A stretch of 64,000 nt of DNA from Strigops habroptila. Taxonomy: Eukaryota > Chordata > Aves > Psittaciformes > Psittacidae. The position numbers were made by a program, and so were the translations under genes. The notes beneath the pieces are model-generated. The model was not told the DNA's origin and ran no database searches. It was given only the letters and a program-made list of their open reading frames with translations. Shown here one piece after another: positions 40,255 to 53,000 of this stretch (position 1 is the stretch's first letter; every line of letters starts with the position of its first letter). The stretch is from the NCBI RefSeq assembly GCF_004027225.2, contig NC_044279.2:48756744-48820743 (forward strand), read 5' to 3'.

Positions 40255-43200
40255 AAAATTACAGTGCATAAATACACAACTGTATCACTTTTACACATGT
40301 TGGTATATCAAACTCAGACTTGAGATTAAGGTCATGACTGCCATCCAACTGAGTCCTACCAAACACATAAAGACAGTCAGTTCTGTATAACCACACTCAA
40401 CATCATCAACAGCATTTCAACGTTCAGACTAAGAGGTCTTTGTACCACTGTTCATATTCCCAGTACCTCTGGCTCAGGACTGAACATACTAGCTACATTT
40501 TAGATTAGGCCTGTTTTTTCAAAGGAGAACTGATTTAGTTAAGACACTGTTACAGAGTCTGGATACAAACACAACATAAAATGGGACAGTTCGCCCAGAG
40601 AAGCCATGGAAGCCTCATCCCTGAAAGTGTTAAGAGGCTAGGTTGAATGGGGCTTTGAGCAACCTGGTCTAGTGGAAGGTGTCCCTGCCCACTGCAGAGG
40701 GGGGTTGGAACTAGATAATCTTTTAAGATCCCTTCCAACCCAAACCATTCTATGATTCTATGATTCTAAACTGTTCCTATTAATTCTATCCCTAAGCATA
40801 CAGGCGCAGAAGTGCAAAGTTCACTTAAATTTATTATGTTTACACAGTGCCAACAGTTCAGACAAATGAGGCTTTATTACAACTCAAACCCTTAATTAAA
40901 CCACACCTTTAATTAAATCACTGCACCTTTGTGCTCAGACAAGACCATTATACCAGTGCTTTCTACAACAACGTATCATCAGTAAGTACATTTTAACATG
41001 TCATCTTAACACCTCTGAAAGAAAAAGTGACCTGGAAAAGCAGAACTTTACTTCCTCGTAAGACAGAAACTCCATTAGATATCATACCTCAGTTGCTGCA
41101 AACTTTCTAAAACCTGCATTTTTAACAGATGTTTCTAATCCACGTCTTCAAAAAAATCATCTAAAAATTTGGCTAGCGCTGGCTTACATCCTTTAATAAG
41201 GTTATGCGGTAGCATGTATTTGTTCAAAACCGCAGTATTTGCTTTCTCCTATAAGGTGCATTTACCTTAAACAAACAGGCAGGCTCTGACTAACAAAAAT
41301 TAAAGAGACAGTGATTCATTCTTTATGTTTTTACCATCTTTCTTTCTACTATCTCTAGTTGAGAGATACCATCTAGAGAAAAACGGTGCGTCAGGAAGTG
41401 ATTATGTCTGGTGTGGGGTCTTTTCACCCAGGATGTCATTGACTAGAAGGGCTAAATAGCACACAGCAGCAGTATTGTTATGCGCTGTACTTGCCAGATG
41501 AAACAATTAATCCATCTGAAGAGTAGCAAGAGTTTGTCAAATATCCAGGCTATGCCAAGAGACAAGTTATGCCATTACAAATGCATGCATATGGTAGACC
41601 CAACCTACAGCCTAGGCTGTACAATATCAAGGTCCAGGATTCTATGTTTTACAGAGAAGTAAACGATGCTACAAAGATACTGAGTGATTTAGACAACTCT
41701 GTATAGAACCGAAAAAATTCTATTTCTGCTATTAACTTTAAATATGCTAATATTGCTCAATTTTTACAGTTCTGAAATACACAAGAATAGGTTACTCAAT
41801 TTAGAACAGATGTCTATGTTAGAATAAGCATTAGCTTGAGGGAACCCTAATATACAATGACAAGACACCACTAAGGAAAGGAAATGGGTAAAAAGCTGAA
41901 GCTGGCTAGGAAAGGAGTTTTAATTTTCATCTGGTACTTGGATAAAAGCTGTAGTTGAAAGATCTAACCAAAAAAATAGCTTTGTTTGGTTAACTGGCTC
42001 ACAGCTACTGCCTTTTTTAACATGTTACAATACAGATACCAGTGTAAGAGCTGTAATAACTCTCTAAGCACATAATCAGCATCCAGCATTGCATGTGTTG
42101 CGTAGGTCTTATTCTGTGATACAGAAAAGGCTGTGCCAGCTGTAGTGAAACTAATAAAGTATACACAGTTTTACATGCCTGTATTAATCATTCTCATTCA
42201 ACTCACTTCAGAGTTGTCTCCAGCCCATGCTCACTGCACTGAAGAATTTCAAGCACCATGACCTCTGGATACCCATTCAGCAACTCCCAGATTAAGTACC
42301 AGCCATAGTGTATTATGGGAGGTCGAGATCCCTTGTGTGCTGTGGTCAACAGATCACAAAAATAATGGCTTGCTGAACTTTTTCAGCTTGCTAGCATCCA
42401 TAATATTCACTCCTCCTAAAAGGCAGTCTTTTTATACTTTGCTTTTTATTCTGTCTTTATAAATAAGACCACTAGTGCTACCCTATGCCTTCTCTTAGTC
42501 TGACAACTTGTTTTCCCCCTAAAAGAAGCTCAAAGCTGAGCTTTTCTAACACTGATAAAATTCACATAAATTTCAAGAGGTAAACTATATATGTTAATTC
42601 TTCCTGAACTATTAAAGTATCTATGTGAAGTGTGCTGCAAGAATTAAGTATGTTAGACAGGATTTTAAGAGACAAGACTCATCTTTCTGGGTTTGGGCTA
42701 ACAGGAATAGATTCTCCTGCATAACATATTAGTAACGGTCCTTGCCAGCAGGCCAGAAAAGAACACTAAAACCTGCCTTCCCACAGCGCTGTCACACACA
42801 GCAATGCTGTCAGTCAGAGGGGTCTGACAGGTCGACCCTTTCTGGTTTTGTTAAAGCCACTATGTAAACACTGTGCCTTATTTTTTCTTCCTTTTAATAT
42901 TATATGGTCAGAAAATCTGACTTTCTCCATTTTAAAGATGTTATCGAGAGTGAAACTACTGACATGCCTCAATGTAAGCAGATACTGGACTGAGGACAAA
43001 AGCAGTCTGCTGATTTCAGGACGACCACTGAGTAAACCAGGGTTGCACAATCAAGCTCTTCATGCAAAAGCAACACGATTCTACGAAAGCGCAAGATCAG
43101 CACCTTGAAGAGAAAACCCCTAAAATCCCAGCGCCCCCACCAGCAGCCAAGCCAGCATGACATTTTCCCACCTACATAGATGTGTGGAGAAAGGAGACAG

Positions 43201-45030
43201 GGTGGAAGGGGGAGGGGGAGGAAACATCTTGACATGGGAGAAGGCTTTCTTTGAAGAAAATGTGAGGAAAACAAAATGCAGAGTTGGTCAAAAAGACAGA
43301 AATACCTGAAAAGACTTGGAAAAAAGCTAAAAGTACAAAACTGAGACCAAGAAAACTTCAGCTGAATGTCAAGCAGCATACTGACAGCACGAATATTTTA
43401 AAAGGTGGAGCACTGAGACTACATCAAGGCACAAAATTTAGAAACTTTACCTTTGAACTAAGACTTGGCAAGATAGTACAGCTCAGGTTAAAAACAGGAG
43501 TGAAATGACAGACAACGGTGGAAGAAATAAAAACTACTGCGTACTCCTTTCCATGCCTACTAGAAAGCTGCAGCTGGAACAAAATAGTACAAGCAAATGC
43601 TCCAAAACGTTAAAATCCCATAAAGAAAGTTATTCAGCGCTGGTTTCTGCGTTCTTCTCTCCCGAGGTTCAGTTGTGTGCGCACACACAAAGAAACAGTG
43701 AATTAGTTGACCAGCACTTCAGAGATCAAGCCCCGCTGTGTTCTCAGCGCAGACCTGAGCTGAAGTAGTAAGCAAAATAACAAGTACTAACATACAGAAT
43801 AGCACTACTTAAAGCATTAAGTTGTCTGGGAAAATAGAGATATACAAAAGTCTTTTCTTGCGCCAAAGTTTCACAAGCTAGAAATAAAGATATAAGGAAT
43901 AGGAATTTTTTTTTTTTTTTTTCCATTGAACCATATTTCAACCTTATTGATGTGCTTGTTTCTTTAGTTTCACTAAAGAATGGCTGGCAAAATGTACATT
44001 TCGGGATAACTCATGAGCTGAAAAAGTACTCGATGTCAAAACCTAACAACTTAGAAGCCAAGAAAATAGATGGTTTTCTTCCATTCGCATTCCATATAAA
44101 CAAGAAATTAAGATTCATTGTCACAGCTGATAAATTTTAAAATTGTAACTCTAAATATAAACAAAAGGAAATCTTTTCCCCTAAGTCACTACTTCCGTAA
44201 TTAATTACTTGGCATATAAGTGAAAAACCAGTCAGTCTATCTCAAGCATTAGAGTAGAAATGCAGTGCATAGTTTTACTGATATACATACACACCCGTGT
44301 GTGTGCTTGTGTGTCCCATTAATATTCTGGCTTTTACATCAGTTGACAGTTTAACAACCGATTTTCAGCAAGTTCAGGGTACCTGTTTAATATCTAAAGA
44401 AAATAGGAATCGTGGCACTTGAACAACTAAAAGTTTAAGACAGAACTAGAAGGCAGATGTACTGCTTTACTGCTTTCTTAAGCCATATTTTCCTTTTGAT
44501 TTTTTCCTAAAGAAAACAACCCAACAAAACACTGATGTGGAAACTCCAAGTCCTGCAGGCATAACAGCGAGGCTTAAAAATCAAAGCAGCACTTCAAAAG
44601 GAAAGTTTGTAAACTATTTCCGATTTTTAACAAAGCAGCCTCCCAGCCTCCTTTCTCTGGAGCCGTACTGATCCTTATTTAACTTTTTTCCTCTTTTTCT
44701 TACGCCGGCTAAGGAACGTTTAGACAGTATGCTGTCTCGAAGTAGCACTTGCAGCAGACACCGGTACGGCACCACACTCCATGTGTCTTATAGCGAATAA
44801 CCGCGCATTTCCTGCAGTGGAGAATTCAAGGTAAACAAATAGTTCAGAGTGAAGCACTTTCACAGAGCCATGAAAAACACGGCATTTCTGGTAAGTCTGG
44901 ATTTACACTGGACGGTTCTTCCCGTTTATAAGAACAAGCACCTCTGACCGCTCTGACAGCTCCTCGGACAACGCCTGGCTCCTGTTCCAAAGCCCGGGCA
45001 AGCAAAGACCCTCCAGTCAAGTTGGCCCAT
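40255..45030 (-). other. USP44: USP44 5' intron region
   Basis: Sequence between the promoter island and the first coding exon. It holds one CR1 tail (40592-40768) and a poly-T run near 43909-43922. No additional noncoding exon could be placed with confidence, and no other gene was recognised. Confidence 0.5.
40592..40768 (+). mobile_element. CR1 LINE 3'-end fragment with octamer tail
   Basis: Ends GATCCCTTCCAACCCAAACC followed by ATTCTATGATTCTATGATTC, the characteristic CR1 terminal octamer repeat. Upstream are TTGAGCAACCTGGTCTAGTG and GAAGGTGTCCCTGCC. Plus orientation, in the USP44 5' intron. Confidence 0.95.
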
Positions 45031-45039
45031 GGCTGGATG

Positions 45040-46460
45040 CCGGACTACAAGCGTGCCCACAACCGTTTCGGTAAGAAGGTTCAGCGTTCCCCACCGCCCC
45101 GTGACACGGCGCGACTCTTCGCCTCGACAACACGGGGCACTTCGGCGACCCGAGCGGGTCACCGCCACCCTCTCCTTCTTCCCCTCCTCCCCGCGGTGTC
45201 CCTCACCTCGACGCCCTTCCGACCCCGCCGGGACGGGTGAGGGGCCGGGGCCCCGCGCAGGGGCTCCCCATCCGCCACACAGCGAGCGCGGCGGGACGCC
45301 TCCTGCCCGCCGACGGCTGCGGGGGAGGCCGGTCCCTCACCGGAGCCGTTGGAACGGCCGCGGTTCCCTCGCTCCCGCCCCGGCGGCTTCCCCAGCCCCG
45401 CGCAGTGCCCCGCTCGCCCGCGCGGCAACAGGCGCCCGCTGCTCAGGTGCCCCTCCGCGGGCTCCGCGCCGGGTTCCCCAGCGCCAGGGCGCTGCCGCCG
45501 CCGGGCACCTGCCCCGCGGGGTCCCGCCGCCGGCGCCGGGCGCTGCAGCGCTCGCGGAGCCGTCATCCCCCTCCCGCCGGCCGCCCCCGCACGCACCCGT
45601 CACCCGCCGCTGCCGCCATCTTGGGCGCCCCGAGCCGCAGCCTCCTCGGAGCGGCCCGTCGGCGACGTCAGCGCCGCGCGGAGGCCGCCACCCCACCGCG
45701 CACCCCCCCCCGGCCCGGCGAGGGGAGCCCCGCGCGCGCCGCCCCTGAGCCGCCGCCGCCCGCCCGCGGCCGGGACAAGCGGCGCCGGACCGGGCGCTGC
45801 GCACCCCCCTCGCTCCCGGGCACCCGCCAGGGCAGCCCCGGGCCGTGCCGCCGCCCCGCACCCACCTGCCGAGCGCGGGGCGGGAAGCGCCGATCGCCAT
45901 GTGCCGGCGGCGGGTCTGTCACCAGATTTGTAGTGGCAACCGAAGTCCTTCCCACGTCTCCTCCCACCTCCCCCGGCCTCCCCCGCCCGCCACCGGGTAG
46001 AGCGGGCCGGTCCCGCGGGGCCGGGCGCAGGAAGCCGGGCGAGGAGCGGCGGGGCCGCTGCCCGGGTGTGGGGCTGAGGCGGGCGCGGCGGGCCGGCGTT
46101 GGGAGCCGGTCCCCGAGGCACCGCGGAGCTCTCGCTGCCCCCGGCCTCTGCCCGCAGGGCACCTGTTTTCCCTGGGGCGCGTCTGTTCCAACCGGGAAGA
46201 AGAGGGGTCTCGGGCTTCCCCTCGGCGGGTTTCCTTATTTTGTTCCCTACATTTCACTCCTGTTTTGCCGTTGGTGGCATCGCCCTTGTTTGGCCGGGGA
46301 ATGACCTCTGGTTGCATTTCCCCACGCAGGCTGGGCGCGGCGCGGCGCCCCAGCTCGCGGCTCCCCTGGTCTCGTCCCGGCCTCGCCGCGGCAAGGGGTC
46401 GGTCTGCCAAGGCGCGACGGTCAAACACGGCGCGGAGGGGATCTCAGCGGTGAAACTGCT
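45040..46460 (-). promoter_or_regulatory. CpG island, probable USP44 promoter
   Basis: About 1.4 kb of dense CpG sequence lying 5 kb upstream of the first coding exon. On the minus strand AAGATGGCGGC, a YY1-type motif usually found just downstream of a start site, is at 45622-45612. Possible minus-strand 5' splice sites are CGAG|GTGAGG with exon end at 45207 and GCAG|GTGGGT with exon end at 45866. The first noncoding exon cannot be chosen between them. Bidirectional transcription is possible. The long overlapping open frames here are compositional. Confidence 0.65.
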
Positions 46461-46875
46461 TCGCATCGCTCTGTGCGCGTTGTTTGTAGAAACTTCGGCA
46501 AGGCAGCTCACACGAACAGAAAAGCTCTTATCAGGCCCTGTTACCCATGTATCGGGTGCTTTTTCAGTCTCTGGTTTCATTACAGAAACTTAAATAGGCA
46601 AAATCTTGTAAACTCACATCCTGCAGATGTCCTATTTTGTAAATTTGAAGCATCTTTACACTGGTCCTTTTAAAACAACTTTCTGAAATGCAGTCGGTTC
46701 TTTTTAGTTGCTTTCCAATTCTGCTTGTCCTGGATTGAGTTAACTTCTGCTTGTGCACACCCAGAAAGACTCTGTACAGTGCTGCTAGTGATTGCAGAAA
46801 GTGCTCATGGGGGGTGTGTGCTGCTGCTTAGCCACGATAAACAAGTGGTGGTTTGATGCACAGTGTGAGCACTTA
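46461..46875. other. flank of the CpG island
   Basis: GC content falls back to the genomic average. No gene or repeat recognised. Confidence 0.45.
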
Positions 46876-47095
46876 GAATCATTGAATGTTTTGGGTTGGA
46901 AGGGACCTTAAAGATCCTCTAGTTCCACCCCCTCCCCGCCACGGGCAGGGACACCTTCCACTAGACCAGGTTGCTCCAAGCCCCATCCAACCTGGCGTTG
47001 AACACTGCCAGGGATGGGGCAGCCACAGCTTCTCTGGGCAACCTGTGCCAGTGTCCCACCACCCTCACAGTCAAGAACATCTTCCTTAATTCACT
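46876..47095 (-). mobile_element. CR1 LINE fragment
   Basis: Reverse complement of a CR1 3' end: AGAATCATTGAATGTTTTGG, GTTGGAAGGGACCTTAAAGA, CACTAGACCAGGTTGCTCCA, TTGAACACTGCCAGGGATGG and CAACCTGTGCCAG. Closely related to the 21.6 kb copy. Confidence 0.94.
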
Positions 47096-50000
47096 TCAGA
47101 TCTCCCTCTCATTTTGGATCCATTATGTGTCAGGATGTTTTGATGACGGCACCAAAATCTCGCACATCTGTTTCTGTGTTTCTAATTGTGTCATCACAGA
47201 AAATGTGTTTCAGTTTAAAACTTTAAATCTATAGGCCCTGGTTGACTCAGTTCTCCTCCAGTAGTGCTGTCCAGTTCTTGCTGCTTCTAATGAGGCTGCT
47301 GAGATGGCGTTAGCAGGATGTGGCCAAGGCACAGTTCAATTTTTCTGCAGGGTCACTTTATCATGGTGCTTTCAGAAGCTCGTAAGAGTATATGGATAAA
47401 GTAAACTCACCAAGCTTCCCTCATAATTCCAGTGTGTTTCTAACTTGTAACTTTAAAGTGAGGAACACTGTTGCCTAATCAAAATATTTATGAATACTGT
47501 TCATGCACAGTGATTCCATGCATTTGCACATCCTTCTTCGGGGTTTTTAAGACAGCTTTTGCAATTTTCAAATAACTGTATTTATTTTTTTGAAGTTACT
47601 ACCTCCATCATTAACAGTAGCTGTTTCTTCTTTAGTCATCTTTGGCAAACTAACCCTCCAGTAGTGATACGTTTCTGGAATCCACTTACAATATTCTCAC
47701 GTTCAGTATCTAAATCCAGTTCTATGTATGTCTATCTGCTGGTTAAGTGCATGTTTGATCTGCTCTCAGGATCAGTCTGACTCACCATCCCTGCTGTAGC
47801 CTCTTCAGCTGCGTTTGCATGCTGCTTTCACCTGAGCCCCTGATAGTCTCTAGAGGGGGAGAGCCCAAGCTCCTGATGCCTCCGGTCACACTGGAGGTCT
47901 TGTCCATGTAGTCCACAGTGGATGAAGTCTAGGTGAGGCTCAGGGTATTACCATTCAAGGCACCGAGTTCCCAAATCCTGTTTTTCCTAAGCAATCAGGG
48001 GAACCTTTGATCCTGGGCTGCTCACAGGAAGGCTAGGGCCAGCAATGTAAATGGAAAATGGTGACTTCGAGCCATGCATATGCTTAACCCCACTCCACAG
48101 CCTATCACTCACTCAGACACAGCCTGAGGCTTTGTCACCAACCTCCTTTCTGCCCTAAATGGCCACTTTTAGCAGCCATTCCCAAAGTGATGGTGATCCT
48201 CAAACATTCTGATTTATTTATGCTATTTTTATATCTTGGCAGCCTGTCATCTCTGTAATGCACAGTGCTACCCTTTTCCACCAAATAGCACCTATCTTTC
48301 AAAACCCTGTGATAACAGAGATTTGCCATCTCTCTGCTATCTCTGCAGTATCTGATTTAGCACAGAATTGATAACGTTCCTCTTTTTTTGGAGGGGGAAG
48401 TCGGGGTGGAGAGAGAGGGGGATGGTGTTCCCTGCGTTAAAGGACAACATTTCAGCAGATTTTCACCGAGCAGACTTCATACCCTTATTGGTTTAGGGCA
48501 GCCTTCAATCTCTGTTGCTGCCACACTGGATAATCATTGCAAATTATTGATTTGGAATTGGGATTTGGTTCTGGCATAACAGGTAAATCACTGAATATGT
48601 GATATTATATATTATGCATGTGCTGCTTTTACCATATCTGTCCTGCTTCATGTGTGCCTTTAGTGACATCCTGCTTAAAATTTTTACCCTTCCTTTAACT
48701 GTTCTCACAGTCATGTATTTATTTTCCTAAATAAATTAAAAACATGGAAAACATTGAAGGCTGGTAAGTGAAATCCTGAGCCTTAGGGACACATGTAAGA
48801 TCCAGCTCCTTTCTACCATCCAGACATCACAGCTACAATGTTTGTGATTTATTCAGACAGACAGAAATTGATTTCCCAAATGCAATTTAATTTGAAATTC
48901 ATTGGCCATTTATGAAAATGGATGCCAGATACAGAATATATTGTCAAGAAGCAAGCAAATGTAATAAATCCCTGTAAGTAATGTAACCTCATATCTTCCT
49001 ATTATGTGTAAGACTATTCTTTGGAAGGGAAAACACCACTTCTGACTCAATGTTAAAACCTTTCCAATATGGCAAATAGTTTTAATGTATTTTTTAAATG
49101 GTCGCTAGCATTATACACACCGTGTGCACTTACTGCGCTAATAAAACTGAAAAAATATTTACTTAGTCCATTTGACGGATGGAGGCATCTTAAGCCGTTA
49201 CTTTCCATGAGGCATCTAAACTTTTACAAATGCCTGAAATTTAAAATTTCTGTCAAATATGAACATAATTATAAGAGAGTAATAGGTTTTGATACTCAAG
49301 AACAACAAAGGTGTAGGTTAACCAAACCTTCTGAGTCTATCTGAAAAGAGACTTGATGTGATTCAGGGTGTCGATGAAGTCTGAATGCATAGGCATCCTT
49401 GTCTCCACTAGGTTTGGGTCTGATTTTGTGGTTTGAGTGTTCAGAACTGGTGAAAAGGAAGAGACAAAGAGAAAGCTGTACATAAGCTAAAGAAATTAAA
49501 AGTGAGTTTTAAACAATTGTGGAGCCATGTTTTGCCCTTGCTGATGTTACTTGTTAGCAGCACCCCAGTTAGGAGCTGTGCCCCTGCATGCCCATGACCC
49601 TTGCGGAATATGATGTCCTGCTGGCGGCCACACTGCTCGAATGTGAGGTCATGTGTGCCACCACTCCGGTCTCAAGCTGCCTGCATCCACACTGCTTGCA
49701 CTAGGAACTTTTCTGAGTCGAAGCTGCTCCTATATGAAATTTCCCCTCCAGAGAGCCAGCCGGCTTCCCTGAAGTGTGGGGCGGTATCGGTGATCAGGCA
49801 ACTTGGTTTTTTGCTTTTATGACAGTACAGACATGTCCCGTAAGCAGATGGGGCTGACAATATGGAGTTAATTGTACATCTGAGGCACAGAAAATAGCTG
49901 GGATGAAGGGAGTGATAATAAATCACAAAGTTGCATATATCAATATGAGCAGCTTGATGGTTTCCGGTTCAGCCTTAGATGATAAATAGAAAACTTTTTT

Positions 50001-53000
50001 TTCTAAACCAGTGTAAAAGAGTGTTTCAAAACAGCACATAAGAAGAGGATTCTTGGAAGGCTCATCTGAAAGCTTGATGCACATACACACCAGTATTTGC
50101 ATGTTTTGTGAATGTTTGCATGCTTACCTTCATGAAACATCTGCACCGGGCATTTGTGTTGCCATGGTTTTTTAATACAAACAAAATACTTTATAAACAG
50201 ATTCAGGACTCAGAAGATGAATTCTGTGTGTCTGCGTGACCCTGAAAATAACACCATATTTTCTTCTAGCACCTGTGAAACTTTTGGGCTGCGGTTCAGT
50301 TCAAGATGAAGACATGTGCGTGTTGGTGTCTACATACAAGCTAGGTGTTTTACTTCCCAGTAGAGTTGGGGGTAGGGGCTTGCACCAGTTATATCTGAGG
50401 TACTTCTGGTGTGTGAGACATTGAGACAGGTCTGGCCAAATTGGCATACAGCTTACAGGACTGTAGTGCCTTTCTGGAGCAGCAGCTGTACAAAAGATGG
50501 GGCAGCCTATGCCCTCCCACATGGTGCTGGGTGTCAAGACAGCTGATCTGAGCACTGGAGATCTCCTTAGGTTGACCCTAAGCAGGTAGCTGATGGCTGG
50601 TTAAATGAATCAATCTCTGGACTCCACTCTTTTGAATACACTGACTGGGAGCTCAATCAATTCTGTCAACAGCTAACACCACTTGAGAAGCTGTGTGATG
50701 TCCTACCCGGTCTCAGGCTACCTTTCCGGAAAGGCATCAGTTCCCATATGTCCTGTGCAGATAGCTGCTGGCTCCAGGGAGATGTCTCAGACACCTTAGG
50801 GGTTCTCACATTGCTTCAGATGCCAAGGTGTAGGCCTTGGAACTCCATTGGATGTAACAGGAATGAATACAGGTTGAGTTGCCGAAACATAGGCCCTAGA
50901 GATGGCCATGAGCACCAGTGGCATCCTTGGAGGCTACCTGGCATGATGGAGAAGAACCAAACCTTTCTGCAGCCACCTGTGCCAGCCCAGGTCCCTCAGT
51001 GGTGACAGATGCCTTATCCTTAGGCTGTGTGTGGATACTTAGCTTTGGGGGTCTGCCTGGTGCACTGGATCCAACCCCTACTCACTTCATTGAACTTGGA
51101 CTGCGTCCAAACGCAGAAGATATAGATACATTTTGCAAACATGTATTTTCCACAAATGGGATGAAATTTTGGGAGGTCTCCTGAGTCTTTAAATGATCTG
51201 CAGGTTTAAAAACAAGGCAAAAAAAAAGTAAAGTGTACATAGGACATTATGTATCACAAGGTATTTTTCACAAGAATTTCCCTACTTTTCTGCATCAGAA
51301 AAAAGAAAACAGAAACCACTCATTGTAATGCTGATTTGAGGGAAAATGTCATTGTCAAGGTTAATATCATGCTTATTCCACTCCTCTTCCTCCTACTCCG
51401 CTTCCCTTCAGTTCTTCACATTGGCTTTGCCAGGCAAATGCAGATAAACCCATCCCCAAAGCTGAAATGGTTTAACAGTGAGGAAGTTATTTGGGCCTAG
51501 GGCTTTGAAGGCCTATTGACAATGATAAATACACCAAAATGCTTAATAACATTTTTTGGGGTTTTTGCTTTTTATTTTCCATTTCTAAATAGCTTGAAAT
51601 AGAAGTGATATTTTAACAAACAGTTGTTTAGGCAGGTGCTATTGATATTAACTGAAAGGTCTGAGGCTCTAGGGTTCCTTTTCATTTTTAGGTGTTTGGC
51701 TGGCTGCCCTTGTGCTGCTGGTGAGCTTCCGAGTCCCAGCTCTAACAGAAATATTGGTACTAAAAGTGCTCAGACAAGTCCTCTACCTGCCAGTCTTTCA
51801 CAGAAACCAACTAAACATGCATTGCTAGCGCCAAGAAACAGAATTTAATGCAACAAAAATCTGTCAATCAAATCTTGCTACTGCTTCTATGAGGACAAGA
51901 TAACAGTGAAAAACGTTTTTCAATTTCAAACTAAGGAGTCATCCCCTAGGACTCTGAATCCAACATATCCTGGTGAAAACAGACTTGTCAGTATTCTGTT
52001 CATCTGCTTAATGGGACCTGCTCTACTACTACTACATACAAGGAAGGAGCATGATGACATCTGATTTTGTTACACTTACATTAGATCTGTCTAGACACCA
52101 AAAGGCAATTTCTTAGTGATGTTGGGGTGAACAAACAGAGGAATGTTGCTCTGATTAACTGCTTAATTCGAGGGCAGTTTTACACTCCTATCAACCAGAA
52201 GGAAAGGTAAATGCCCTCCTCTGCAGGCACCTTCATATTCTAGATCCAGTTGCCAGATGAGAGAGCGCTCAAAATGTCTTGCATTTTCTCTTTTCCTAAA
52301 GCCTGCATTCATTTCCTCTTTCCCTAAGCCCTATACTCCTCTGCCTTTGCTCTGCATGAGCCTGGAGAGCCATGGTCCCACGTGCTCCCCAGAATACAAA
52401 GCACCCTCAGTGCATGACCCCACTCCTTGGCCAAATGCTGAGTCCTTTTCTTCTGCTCTGAGAGCTTGTTCTGCATGACAGTGCTTGTGTCTTTAACACG
52501 TCTTTTGTGTGGCAAGTTCTGCCCTAAGATTGTCTACGGATCTCCCATCAAAGTCAATGGATGCGGTAAGTATGTCTGCATAACTCCACTGTAATTGCAA
52601 AGAAAGGGGAAGTGCTCAGATGTGATAAATGTGACATTCTTCACTCTGGAAGCTGGCTATCACAGCTACTGTAGCTCAATGGCTCCTCAGCGGGACGGAG
52701 GAGAGCACAGCTTGCTTTGATCCCAGCCCTTCTCCTATGCTCATCCTCCAAAGCCTCCGTGGGAGCATCCATAGGTGCTCACCCAGAGTGTGACTTACCA
52801 TCGACGTCCTTATTCCTCCTTCCTTATCACAAGGGACTAGATCAAAACAGATCCACTGATGAGTTTGAAGTTAAAGGATTTCAGGTCATAGAGTCTGCCT
52901 CAGCCAAACTGAAGATCAGCTTCAGCTTATTTCAGCTGCAAGCGCACATGTCCATGGACTTCCGCAGCTGTGTCTGTGAGTAGACCCGAACCTGCAAATA

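Noticed and set aside
45029-46593. Several long overlapping open frames on both strands (up to about 355 codons) in the USP44 CpG island
   Set aside because: They are Arg/Pro/Gly/Ala-rich, overlap in all frames and match no family. They follow from very GC-rich DNA lacking stop codons.
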